Source: Acidobacteriaceae bacterium | GTDB lineage: Bacteria > Acidobacteriota > Terriglobia > Terriglobales > Acidobacteriaceae | Assembly: GCA_027364815.1 (NCBI GenBank) | Contig: DAHXOQ010000181.1 | Coordinates: 1 to 6,027 of the forward strand | Direction of reading: 5' to 3' | DNA length: 6,027 nucleotides | In this document: piece after piece, positions 1-5,970 of the stretch | Layout of the letters: each line of letters begins with the position of its first letter | Numbering within the stretch: position 1 is the first letter of the stretch | Program-made: the position numbers and the translations under genes | The notes under the pieces: generated by a model | Told to the model about the DNA's origin: nothing | The model's database searches: none | The model's input: the letters and a program-made list of their open reading frames with translations, nothing else

Positions 1-260
1 AGGAGAGTGGCTTCGTCATTTGGGAAGAGCTCGTCCCAGCCGCCACTCCAGTTGTCGTCATAAGAGTGGCCGAGGGTGAGTTTTTCAGGTGCGAGATTAG
101 GATTATTCCAGAGCAGGTCAACGCCGAGTGGCTTGTATTGAATTTGCCAGATGCGTGCGCCGACAGTGGGCAGAATCTGCAGCCGCAGAAATTCATTCTC
201 CAATATGAGTGATTGAAGGCCGTTTACCGGGGGGCCGGATTGAAATGAAAGCGTGTTCAT
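1..260 (-). CDS. Aldose 1-epimerase-like (galactose mutarotase superfamily) protein, N-terminal part
   Basis: This is an open reading frame on the minus strand, cut by the left edge, with 86 complete codons from an ATG at 258-260. An in-frame TAA lies 13 codons upstream, so ATG is the natural start. The N-terminus reads MNTLSFQSGPP, followed by a stretch with GARIWQIQYKPLGVDLLWNN and then DDNWSGGWDELFPND. The pattern 'G-[AG]-[RK]-[IV] ... LLWNNP ... WSGGWDELFPND' is typical of the first beta-strands of aldose-1-epimerase/galactose-mutarotase-like proteins, which interconvert sugar anomers. No signal peptide is visible, so it is probably cytoplasmic. It lies downstream of, and codirectional with, the GH30 lipoprotein gene, which fits a sugar-utilisation locus. 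A terminator-like hairpin separates them, and a TATATA box (minus strand, about 299-304) could serve as its own -10. No strong Shine-Dalgarno is seen. The catalytic His/Glu region is outside the window, so enzyme activity is inferred from family resemblance only. Confidence 0.7.
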   Translation of the reverse strand, partial: MNTLSFQSGPPVNGLQSLILENEFLRLQILPTVGARIWQIQYKPLGVDLLWNNPNLAPEKLTLGHSYDDNWSGGWDELFPNDEATL

Positions 261-310
261 GCTGTGCAGGAAAACGCTTTCAGATTATCGGATTGACGCT
301 TATATAGGGT

Positions 311-366
311 GAAAAAAGAAGGCTGTTTTAAGGTGGATTTGTTTGTTTTTTCAGCCTTCAATTTTC
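311..366 (-). terminator. Probable intrinsic terminator of the GH30 gene
   Basis: Read on the minus strand, GAAGGCTG (359-352) pairs with CAGCCTTC (325-318), and the second arm runs straight into TTTTTT (317-312). The arms extend imperfectly to 15 bp, with 13 matching. The loop is long (26 nt) and A/C-rich, which is unusual. It lies 55-110 bp past the GH30 stop codon and ahead of the epimerase-like gene. The stem and U-tract fit a Rho-independent terminator, but the long loop lowers certainty. Confidence 0.55.
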
Positions 367-370
367 AGGG

Positions 371-397
371 ACAACTCAGTTATCTGTTTTGAGTTGT
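371..397. repeat. 8-bp perfect inverted repeat (hairpin) after the GH30 stop
   Basis: ACAACTCA (371-378) and TGAGTTGT (390-397) are perfect reverse complements separated by 11 nt. The hairpin would sit about 25 nt after the GH30 stop codon. It has no T-tract on either side, so it is more likely an mRNA 3'-end stabiliser or an accessory hairpin in front of the T-tract terminator at 311-366 than a terminator on its own. Confidence 0.45.
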
Positions 398-420
398 GAA
401 ACAAGTTTGCGAGAGTTCGA

Positions 421-2577
421 CTACTGGAATTGGAACCAGTTCAGGTTGGCGATACCGCCTGTGCCTCCGAAGACAGCGTAGACATTGTGCACACCGCTTG
501 CGCCAGATACGCTCGACGTCACCGTGCTCCAGTTTTGCCAGCCGCCTGTTACCGGGAGCGCTACCGATGCAATCGGCGATCCCGTCATATTGTCGAGGTA
601 GAACTTCAACGTGCCACCATTGCCACCACTTGCTGTGCGCACGCTGACGCTGTTGACGCCATTGCCAAAGTCGACATTTTCATATTCGGCATAAGCACCC
701 GGCGTTACGTAGCCAAGATCGTAGCCGCCGGTTGTGTCGCCCGTATCTTCGGTCTGAAGTCCTGATTCGACGGTGAAACTGGAAGCCTGAATCTGCGAGG
801 TGGCGGCGATGGTTGTTGTGCCGTTTTGCGTTCCACTCCATGTAAAGGTGACGGCACCAAGCGATGGCAACGTGTAAGTGAAGTTGTCCTGGCCCCACTG
901 GACTTGAAAGCTCTGCGCTGAGGAGGAGTCGTTGAAGCAAACGAGAACCTTTGAATTGTCAGGATTGATGTAAGCCGAACTGACAATGTAGTTGGCGTTC
1001 GATGAGTAGATGCGCTCTGCGCCTGGGAGAATGAATTTGCTGAACTGGCCAAGCGTGTAGTATTCAATGTCCTTGGTGACGTCGCCTGTGCCGGTGTTGA
1101 CGGTGACGATGGGCGTGCAGGTCGCGCATCCACCGTAGCCCTGGTTGAGTTCGGGCAGATTCGGGCCGAGAGTCTGATCGAGCGCAAGGCTCCACTTGAC
1201 ATAGGAGCGTGCGGAGTTGCGCATCACTTGCGTGATCTCAACGAAGTCGCTGGTGAACTGATCAGAGACCCATGTTCCGCCTGAGTGTTCGGTTTCCCAT
1301 GTGCCCTTGGAGGGGAAGAGATTTTGTACAGTTTGCTGCGCGCCGGGTGTGCCGCCGTATCCATGCCAGGCTGTTCCGGCGACGAGTGGAGATGCCAGCA
1401 CAGTGGCGTCAGTGAGGACAGTTTCAGGGTATGAAGCTGTATCCCAGTTGTGATCGTAGACAAAAACCTGAGTAGTGATGTTGTTGGTTGCGAATGCGGG
1501 CAACACGTAATCGCGCAGAACGGTGAGTTGCGTTCCGGCATCCATTCCCATGGCCGGATAAGTAGTGGTGTTGTAGAGCGGTTCATTCTGCAGCGAGATG
1601 TAATCGATGGGCAGGCCGTTGGAGTTGTATGCCTTCAGGTAATCAACAAAATAGTTGGCAAAAGAAGTGTAGTCAGTGGAGAGGAGGGTGCCACCCATCA
1701 TTGAATCAGAAGACTTCATCCATCCTGGAGGGCTCCAGGGGTTTGCCATGAGCTTCAGATTTGAATTGAGAGCGCGGGCATTTTGAATCACAGGAATGAT
1801 GTAAGCCTGATCGTGTGTGATGGAGAATTGCGCGAGCGATGGGTCAGTGGCCGGTGGAGTCTGGTCGTCGAAGGAGTAGACGCTGCGCGCGATATCAGAT
1901 GCGCCCATGGGAATGCGCATGAAGCTTAGGCCGATGCCGCTTCCGTTGCGCGTAAAGAGGTCGTTCATCGTGCTGGTGTACTGCGCGGGCTGAGCCTGCG
2001 TATAGAGGAGCCATGCTGCTGAATCGGTGAAGGCCGCACCGAAACCCTCAATGGGCTGGTAGGTGAGCGACTCGTCGACAAGAATTTTGTTGGAGCCTGT
2101 AGTGGTCAGCGTGAAGAGGGTAGCGGGCTCTGTTGCCAGCAGGCTGCTTTGGTCGTGAGTGCTGAGGATGACGTTCACTGGCGGGCCGGCGATCAGGTAG
2201 TTGCCTGATGCAGTGCTACTGGTTGAGTAACCTGTGGCAGTGGCAATGGCCTTGACTGTCGTGTCAACGGTGACCGGGATAGCGGCGCCTGCGTAGAGAG
2301 GGGAGGACGTCGTCGGCGCGCTGCCGTCTGTTGTGTAATAAATGTTGACCCCAGCTTGTGTATCACTGAGGGTAACAGAAGTGGAAACGTTAAATGTGCC
2401 AGGCGCAGGAGCCAAAGTGGGGGTTGCAGCTGCTGGTGGCGGCGGCGGCGGATTACCTCCTCCTCCATTGGTGTTTCCGCCGCTGCTGCATCCGAGCAGA
2501 GTGAGCGAAACCAGTGTGAGGGCAAATGTGAAAGAAAGAAGATGAAGGCGGACAACGGATGAATGAATTCTCAGCAC
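421..2577 (-). CDS. Exported lipoprotein glycoside hydrolase family 30 (glucosylceramidase / beta-1,6-glucanase type) with CBM6
   Basis: This is a secreted retaining glycosidase of 718 residues when started at GTG 2577. That start has AGAGGT six nt upstream and gives an ideal lipoprotein signal: basic N-region, hydrophobic core, and lipobox LLGC with Cys30. The same frame stays open to a TTG at 2718 (765 aa), but the extra 47 residues would sit in front of the signal peptide and have no good Shine-Dalgarno. In order follow a Gly/Pro linker with six prolines (about 34-48), an Fn3-associated/chitobiase-C-like domain with YYTTDGSAPT (about 52-129), a GH30 (beta/alpha)8 barrel with its beta-sandwich (about 135-581) and a CBM6 (about 593-718, with ENVDFG and NLNWFQF). 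The expected acid/base is Glu332 in LQNEP and the nucleophile Glu430 in WETEHSGG. It should act on beta-linked glucan or glucoside outside the cell, anchored in a membrane by lipid. The exact substrate and GH30 subfamily are not decidable by eye. Confidence 0.9.
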   Translation of the reverse strand: MLRIHSSVVRLHLLSFTFALTLVSLTLLGCSSGGNTNGGGGNPPPPPPAAATPTLAPAPGTFNVSTSVTLSDTQAGVNIYYTTDGSAPTTSSPLYAGAAIPVTVDTTVKAIATATGYSTSSTASGNYLIAGPPVNVILSTHDQSSLLATEPATLFTLTTTGSNKILVDESLTYQPIEGFGAAFTDSAAWLLYTQAQPAQYTSTMNDLFTRNGSGIGLSFMRIPMGASDIARSVYSFDDQTPPATDPSLAQFSITHDQAYIIPVIQNARALNSNLKLMANPWSPPGWMKSSDSMMGGTLLSTDYTSFANYFVDYLKAYNSNGLPIDYISLQNEPLYNTTTYPAMGMDAGTQLTVLRDYVLPAFATNNITTQVFVYDHNWDTASYPETVLTDATVLASPLVAGTAWHGYGGTPGAQQTVQNLFPSKGTWETEHSGGTWVSDQFTSDFVEITQVMRNSARSYVKWSLALDQTLGPNLPELNQGYGGCATCTPIVTVNTGTGDVTKDIEYYTLGQFSKFILPGAERIYSSNANYIVSSAYINPDNSKVLVCFNDSSSAQSFQVQWGQDNFTYTLPSLGAVTFTWSGTQNGTTTIAATSQIQASSFTVESGLQTEDTGDTTGGYDLGYVTPGAYAEYENVDFGNGVNSVSVRTASGGNGGTLKFYLDNMTGSPIASVALPVTGGWQNWSTVTSSVSGASGVHNVYAVFGGTGGIANLNWFQFQ

Positions 2578-2744
2578 TGGATTACCTCTGAAGGATTTTT
2601 GGAGCTTTCTGAAGGGCTGATTCAACTGAGCGCCAGAAGGAGTGATTTTTTCTGAGCATCTAAAAGTGTAGTCATTCAGAGCACCAAGAACATTAGGCTG
2701 CGAAAATTGCATTGACAAGTTCCATCGGGTATTTACGGTGAGGT

Positions 2745-2756
2745 AACTTGCAAGTT
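2745..2756. repeat. 12-bp perfect palindrome upstream of the GH30 gene
   Basis: AACTTGCAAGTT is a perfect 12-bp palindrome about 170 bp upstream of the GTG start and 27 bp upstream of the alternative TTG. A position near the GH30 promoter would suit a dimeric repressor or activator operator. No regulator family is recognised from the motif, and a chance palindrome is possible. Confidence 0.35.
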
Positions 2757-2784
2757 GATGAAAACAGGAGGTTCATTACGCTGT

Positions 2785-2805
2785 CCTCACGATTTTTACG
2801 TGAGG
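2785..2805. repeat. 7-bp perfect inverted repeat upstream of the GH30 gene
   Basis: CCTCACG (2785-2791) and CGTGAGG (2799-2805) are perfect reverse complements around a 7-nt AT-only spacer, giving a 21-bp dyad. A TACGTG direct repeat overlaps its right side (2798-2803 and 2811-2816). There is no T-tract, so this is not an intrinsic terminator. A protein-binding site for control of the GH30 gene is possible. Confidence 0.35.
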
Positions 2806-2991
2806 TATCATACGTGCAACAAGCGGTTGATAGAAAAGACTTCTAAGTACAAAGAAACTGATGCAGATATCAAGTACACATATCGACGTAATAACCGCAT
2901 TTTATGTGATTTAGAGATGATGTGTCTAATTCCACTTTGTGAGCTCGTCAGTGCACATGACTTGATAGGCGATGCAGTGACTCTGAGTTCA

Positions 2992-3021
2992 TTGACCCTT
3001 AATTTCAAGGTTTGCTATACT
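2992..3021 (+). promoter_or_regulatory. Sigma-70-type promoter of tRNA-fMet
   Basis: The -35 box is TTGACC (2992-2997), the spacer is 18 nt, and the -10 box is TATACT (3016-3021) preceded by TG at 3013-3014, an extended -10. Both boxes are one mismatch from consensus. Only five bases separate the -10 from the first base of the mature tRNA at 3027, so transcription is predicted to start at or within about one nucleotide of the mature 5' end. Confidence 0.7.
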
Positions 3022-3026
3022 AGGTA

Positions 3027-3103
<77 letters not shown>

Positions 3104-3118
3104 TTTAGCCGATAGGCC

Positions 3119-3138
3119 AACCCCAGATAACCCCAAAT
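3119..3138. repeat. Tandem 10-bp direct repeat between tRNA and integrase
   Basis: AACCCCAGAT (3119-3128) is followed directly by AACCCCAAAT (3129-3138), with one mismatch in ten and AAC starting a third unit. One helical turn of spacing, beside the putative att core and next to the integrase gene, suits arm-type binding sites of a tyrosine recombinase or accessory-factor sites. The second copy also contributes to a terminator-like stem. Confidence 0.45.
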
Positions 3139-3169
3139 AACAGCGCCTCTCTAAACGCCGAGGGGTTTT
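3129..3169 (+). terminator. Possible terminator of tRNA-fMet
   Basis: AACCCC (3129-3134) can pair with GGGGTT (3162-3167), with an inner GCG/CGC pair (3143-3145 and 3156-3158) and the tract GGGGTTTTC. An alternative is CCTC (3146-3149) with GAGG (3160-3163). The stem is broken and the T-tract only four long, so it is a weak candidate. It lies between the convergent tRNA and integrase genes, where a terminator is expected. Confidence 0.35.
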
Positions 3170-3199
3170 CTGGGTGCGTCTGCGGGTTTCTTTGCATGG

Positions 3200-4522
3200 T
3201 TATGCGCTCCTCAGTGCCATCCTGACCACCTTGCTGTTGGCCTCACGCTTGGCCGTCATCAAGGCGTTTCCGTACACGTTCATCGTGGTCGAGATCTGGG
3301 CGTGCCGCATCAGCTTCTGCTGCACCCCCATCGGCGCGCCGGTGTCGTCCAGCCAGGAACGGTAGGTATGGCGGAAGGTATGCCATCCCGTACCGTCGTA
3401 CTTCCCTGCTGCTTCCCGGCGTTCTTCATGGATGGGTAGGCGTTTGCCATTCGGCGTTAGACTATCCTGCTCACACCAGATGCCGACACCCGCCCCGCAG
3501 TTTGGACACTCCACCAGACAGCATCCAGCCGGACGGATATAGTCCTGCTGAACAGGGGCCGTGTGGTAGTGACGCCCGGTGACCGGGCTGGTGAAGACCA
3601 GCTCTGACCCCATAAATGGGGTCTTTCCCGCCGCCAGAGCCTTCCGGTTTTCCTCTTCGGACTTGTATTTCCAGCCCAAGAGGATCGTCGCGAAATCGGG
3701 ATCGAGAGGAAGATCGTCCTCCGAGTATTCCGTCTTTACGATCTTCACCCGACCGTGGACGACTGCCCGGACGACTCTCATGCTCAGGTTCTCGAAATCG
3801 ATGGCCTGCCAATCGAGCGCCAGCACCTCCTCGGCCCGGAGGCCGGTGCACTGCGCCACCACCACCATCGTGCGGTAGGGCTGCGGCAGCAGTTCGAGGA
3901 TCTGGTAGAACTGCTCGACGGTAAGGATCACCGGTCGTTTCCGACGTTTGCTGATGCCCTTTATTTCGACAAACTCCATTGGATTCCGCTGCCACTCGAC
4001 CATCTCCCACAGCATGGCTTTCTCATACAACCGGTGCATGAGGGCCTTGACGTGGCCTTTGGTCTTCGGGGCGGCATCCATCTTCTTCAGCCATTCCTGG
4101 ACCTGAACCGGCTTGATCCGCGTGATCCGGGTGCTACCCCACTTCGCGCGAAGCTGCTTGATAACGCTCAGATATGAGCTGGCAGTTGAGTAGCTCAGTT
4201 CCCCTACGAGGCCGCTTCGATCACCACGACGAAGCTCCTTGATTTCAAGCAGCTTCTCTTCCTCGACGAAACGATCCAGCAAGGCGTTGAAGGTCGGCTC
4301 CAGAATGGCCTGGGTTGGGTTTTCCGAGTTGAGTTTGAGCACAAAGGCCTCCAGATGCCGCTCGACTGCGACCTGCGTGGGAAACCTGTCTGTGCCTAGG
4401 AACATAGATTTTCGTTTGCCGGTTATCGGGTCCTGGTAACGGTACTCCCAGGCCCATTGATTGTCGGCCCGCGCAACCTTGCGCAGGGTACCTCGCTGAA
4501 ATCGTTGCCGTCTGAATTTCAA
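3200..4522 (-). CDS. Tyrosine recombinase / site-specific integrase with inserted zinc-binding module
   Basis: This 440-residue integrase catalyses excision and integration of the element by strand exchange. It starts at TTG 4522 with AGGAG nine nt upstream. The next in-frame Met is residue 40, which would delete the arm-binding domain. Residues about 8-60 form a beta-rich arm-type DNA-binding domain, about 73-180 the helical core-binding domain and about 195-425 the catalytic domain. The catalytic set is complete: Arg229 (TGLRAEE), Lys263, His381 and Arg384 (HTFRH), His407 (LMRHAQ) and nucleophile Tyr417 (NVYGN). Between the Lys hairpin and HxxR lies an extra segment (about 334-375) with Cys339-x2-Cys342-x7-Cys350-x14-His365 in a CPxCGAxxGxxC context, which looks like a zinc-binding knuckle. 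The gene points toward tRNA-fMet and follows the excisionase-like gene by six nt, so they form one operon. It is intact and presumably active. Confidence 0.95.
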   Translation of the reverse strand: MKFRRQRFQRGTLRKVARADNQWAWEYRYQDPITGKRKSMFLGTDRFPTQVAVERHLEAFVLKLNSENPTQAILEPTFNALLDRFVEEEKLLEIKELRRGDRSGLVGELSYSTASSYLSVIKQLRAKWGSTRITRIKPVQVQEWLKKMDAAPKTKGHVKALMHRLYEKAMLWEMVEWQRNPMEFVEIKGISKRRKRPVILTVEQFYQILELLPQPYRTMVVVAQCTGLRAEEVLALDWQAIDFENLSMRVVRAVVHGRVKIVKTEYSEDDLPLDPDFATILLGWKYKSEEENRKALAAGKTPFMGSELVFTSPVTGRHYHTAPVQQDYIRPAGCCLVECPNCGAGVGIWCEQDSLTPNGKRLPIHEERREAAGKYDGTGWHTFRHTYRSWLDDTGAPMGVQQKLMRHAQISTTMNVYGNALMTAKREANSKVVRMALRSA

Positions 4523-4528
4523 GGAAAA

Positions 4529-4819
4529 TCACTCCTGTCCAGTCAGAGCAACGTGGTTGGTTGCATTTGAGTTTAATCCATGCTCCAGCCACACATTCAG
4601 CGAGCTGACGCGGAACCTCCACCGCTTTCCGACCTTAAAAGCCGGAATCTTTCGGGATCTGGCCATTCCTTCGAGCGTCTTCCAGTGCATCCCCAGCAAA
4701 GACGCGGCTTCGTGGAGGCCAAGCAGATCTTCAAAGATACCAATCTCCGGCCTCGCCGCCTGAGATTCTCTCGATTGTGCTTGTTGCTCAAAATTCAAGG
4801 ATGTCGCCGGATGTGCCAT
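4529..4819 (-). CDS. Excisionase-like helix-turn-helix DNA-binding protein
   Basis: This 96-residue protein carries a MerR/Xis-type winged helix-turn-helix of the 'excisionase family DNA-binding' (HTH_17) class at residues about 29-79. LLGLHEAASLLGMHWKTLEG gives the helix-turn-helix, and KVGKRWRFRVSSLNVWL gives the wing and following helix. The ATG at 4817-4819 has GGAGGG four nt upstream, a strong ribosome-binding site. The last codons contain the AGGAG used by the integrase, whose start lies six nt after the TGA, so the two are translationally linked. In this position it probably bends DNA at the attachment sites to favour excision, and may also control its own promoter. The N-terminal 28 residues are polar and show no recognisable domain. 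A purely regulatory HTH protein is the alternative. Confidence 0.85.
   Translation of the reverse strand: MAHPATSLNFEQQAQSRESQAARPEIGIFEDLLGLHEAASLLGMHWKTLEGMARSRKIPAFKVGKRWRFRVSSLNVWLEHGLNSNATNHVALTGQE
4532..4536 (-). promoter_or_regulatory. Shine-Dalgarno deciding the TTG start of the integrase
   Basis: AGGAG on the minus strand, nine nt from TTG 4522 and embedded in the last codons of the upstream excisionase-like gene. It supports the non-ATG start and coupling of the two genes. Confidence 0.65.
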
Positions 4820-4872
4820 TCGTCCCTCCGTTGCCGAACCGCGCGCGGTCTTCGTTGGTCTCGAACGAAGGC

Positions 4873-4901
4873 ATCATGTCCTTCTTTGCCACCTCGGTCA
4901 A
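4873..4901 (-). promoter_or_regulatory. Candidate promoter of the xis-int operon
   Basis: On the minus strand, TTGACC (4901-4896), a 17-nt spacer and CATGAT (4878-4873, four of six consensus positions). Transcription would begin near 4866, leaving a leader of about 47 nt before ATG 4819. Confidence 0.45.
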
Positions 4902-4954
4902 ATTGGCAACAGAGGCCCGGAAATCGAGAAACAAACATCTCGACTGCATCGGAT

Positions 4955-4983
4955 TTGACCGAATTCCGATATGGACACATGCT
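4955..4983 (+). promoter_or_regulatory. Weak candidate promoter of the MoxR operon
   Basis: TTGACC (4955-4960), a 17-nt spacer and CATGCT (4978-4983). The -10 matches only three of six consensus positions, so this may need an activator or may not be the true promoter. The -35 lies inside the right arm of the 10-bp inverted repeat and inside the 23-bp palindrome, so a bound regulator could block or modulate it. Confidence 0.3.
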
Positions 4984-5049
4984 CTATTCGGTCGAGGCCG
5001 CCGGTCTCAGACGGGTGGTCACTCTGTTGACCGTGGGAGAAAACTGAGG

Positions 5050-5970
5050 ATGTTTGATTCGCTTGAGGAACTTGCCCGCAAGCTCGCGGCAACGGGCTAC
5101 TTCATCGATCCCGTGATGGTGCAGGTCGTCTATCTGGCCGCGAAGCTCCAGAAGCCTCTCCTGCTTGAGGGGCCCGCGGGGTCCGGGAAGACGCAACTTG
5201 CAATCTCAGTTGCCGCGGCTGCGAACACGCATGTCGAGCGGCTCCAGTGCTATCGCGGCGTGACAGAGGACAAGGCCATTGGTCGCTTCGATGAGTGTCT
5301 GCAGCGGCTCTACATGGAGTTCTCGCAGGGCCAGCACGAGAACTGGCAGATGGTGCAGGCGAACCTCAAGGGGCGGGACTTCTTTCGGCCCGGCCCTCTG
5401 ATGCGTGCCCTCGAATGCGACCAGCCGTGCGTGCTGCTAATTGACGAATTGGACAAGGTGGACGACGGATTCGAGGCGATGCTTTTAGAGATACTTTCAG
5501 CCTGGCAGTTGTCGATTCCAGAGTTCGGCACCGTCGCAGCAAAGAGCATTCCCTTCGTCGTGCTCACCAGCAATGAGGAGCGCAGACTGGGAGACCCCAT
5601 ACGGAGGCGCAGCCTCTATGTGCGGGTAGAGCACCCGACGCCGGAACGCGAGGCGGAAATCATCGCCAGCCGCACTCCGAAGGCCGAAGAGAAGTTTCAC
5701 CGGGAGATGGCGGGGATCGCGCTCTCGTTCCGGAATTATTCACTCGAAAAGCCCCCATCGGTCTCGGAGATGATTGACTTCGCGAACGCGCTTCAGTTGC
5801 TCGGAACCGACCACGTAACTGAGGACCACCGCGACGTGTTGCTGCCGTTCCTGGCGAAGACCGAAAAGGACCGCCGCCATCTCCTGCTCCGCGAGGGATT
5901 CAAGAGCCTGCTCGACGACGGCGCACGATTTGCGGGGAGCCTGGCGCTCCCTGGAGGACAACCTTCATGA
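5050..5970 (+). CDS. MoxR-family AAA+ ATPase (CoxD-like)
   Basis: This 306-residue single-domain AAA+ ATPase couples ATP hydrolysis to remodelling or metal-centre maturation of partner proteins; MoxR ATPases usually work with a von Willebrand A-domain partner. Walker A is G41PAGSGKT48, Walker B is LLIDELD at 129-135 with Glu133, sensor 1 is Asn175 in LTSNEERRLGDPIRRR, and the Arg-finger cluster is 185-187. The MoxR-type PGPLMRAL precedes Walker B. The sensor-2 region reads EKPPSVSEMIDFA, without the usual Arg, as in CoxD-like members. The start chosen is ATG 5050, which has GGGAG ten nt upstream and begins with the family-typical N-terminus (MFDSLEELARKL). The frame is open back to 4777, but those 91 residues resemble nothing, and the far end runs antisense into the excisionase-like gene. 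It is a soluble cytoplasmic protein. Its stop overlaps the next start as ATGA. It is probably cargo of the integrated element. Confidence 0.9.
   Translation: MFDSLEELARKLAATGYFIDPVMVQVVYLAAKLQKPLLLEGPAGSGKTQLAISVAAAANTHVERLQCYRGVTEDKAIGRFDECLQRLYMEFSQGQHENWQMVQANLKGRDFFRPGPLMRALECDQPCVLLIDELDKVDDGFEAMLLEILSAWQLSIPEFGTVAAKSIPFVVLTSNEERRLGDPIRRRSLYVRVEHPTPEREAEIIASRTPKAEEKFHREMAGIALSFRNYSLEKPPSVSEMIDFANALQLLGTDHVTEDHRDVLLPFLAKTEKDRRHLLLREGFKSLLDDGARFAGSLALPGGQPS

Larger units (their letters stand above)
2578..2991. other. Non-coding spacer between the GH30 gene and the tRNA promoter
   Basis: About 415 bp without a convincing gene. It is visibly more AT-rich than the flanking genes, especially 2800-2940. 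It should hold the GH30 5' untranslated region and promoter. One weak minus-strand candidate is TTGTCA (2718-2713) with TAATGT 17 nt further on, which would lie inside the longer reading frame and would support the GTG start. Two clean inverted repeats at 2745-2756 and 2785-2805 are listed separately. The plus-strand reading frame that crosses this region continues through the tRNA and is judged spurious. Confidence 0.5.
4820..5049. promoter_or_regulatory. Divergent control region between the xis-int operon and the MoxR gene
   Basis: These 230 bp separate two divergently transcribed units and are rich in dyad symmetry. TCGGTCAAAT (4894-4903) and ATTTGACCGA (4953-4962) form a perfect 10-bp inverted repeat 49 nt apart, and each arm contains TTGACC, usable as a -35 for the adjacent unit. 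Between them is a perfect 6-bp hairpin (4924-4929 with 4938-4943). Overlapping the right arm is a 23-bp imperfect palindrome (4948-4970, arms ATCGGA and TCCGAT, 8 of 11 pairs). A third TTGACCG occurs at 5027-5033. Such an arrangement would allow one regulator to control both directions. Which protein binds is unknown. Confidence 0.5.

Noticed and set aside
705..1586. Several minus-strand reading frames of 86-165 residues inside the GH30 gene
   Set aside because: They are Ser/Arg/Pro-rich translations in alternative frames of a clearly real GH30 gene and show no domains.
3471..4010. 179-residue minus-strand reading frame inside the integrase
   Set aside because: It is a Gly/Arg-rich out-of-frame shadow of the GC-rich integrase gene, which itself has intact catalytic motifs.
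4580..5047. 155-residue plus-strand reading frame ending next to the MoxR start
   Set aside because: It lies largely antisense to the excisionase-like gene, has low-complexity Arg-rich composition without a domain, and conflicts with the dyad-rich control region.
4777..5049. 91-residue N-terminal extension of the MoxR protein
   Set aside because: It overlaps the excisionase-like gene on the other strand and the divergent promoter region and has no family-like sequence, while ATG 5050 gives the usual N-terminus.
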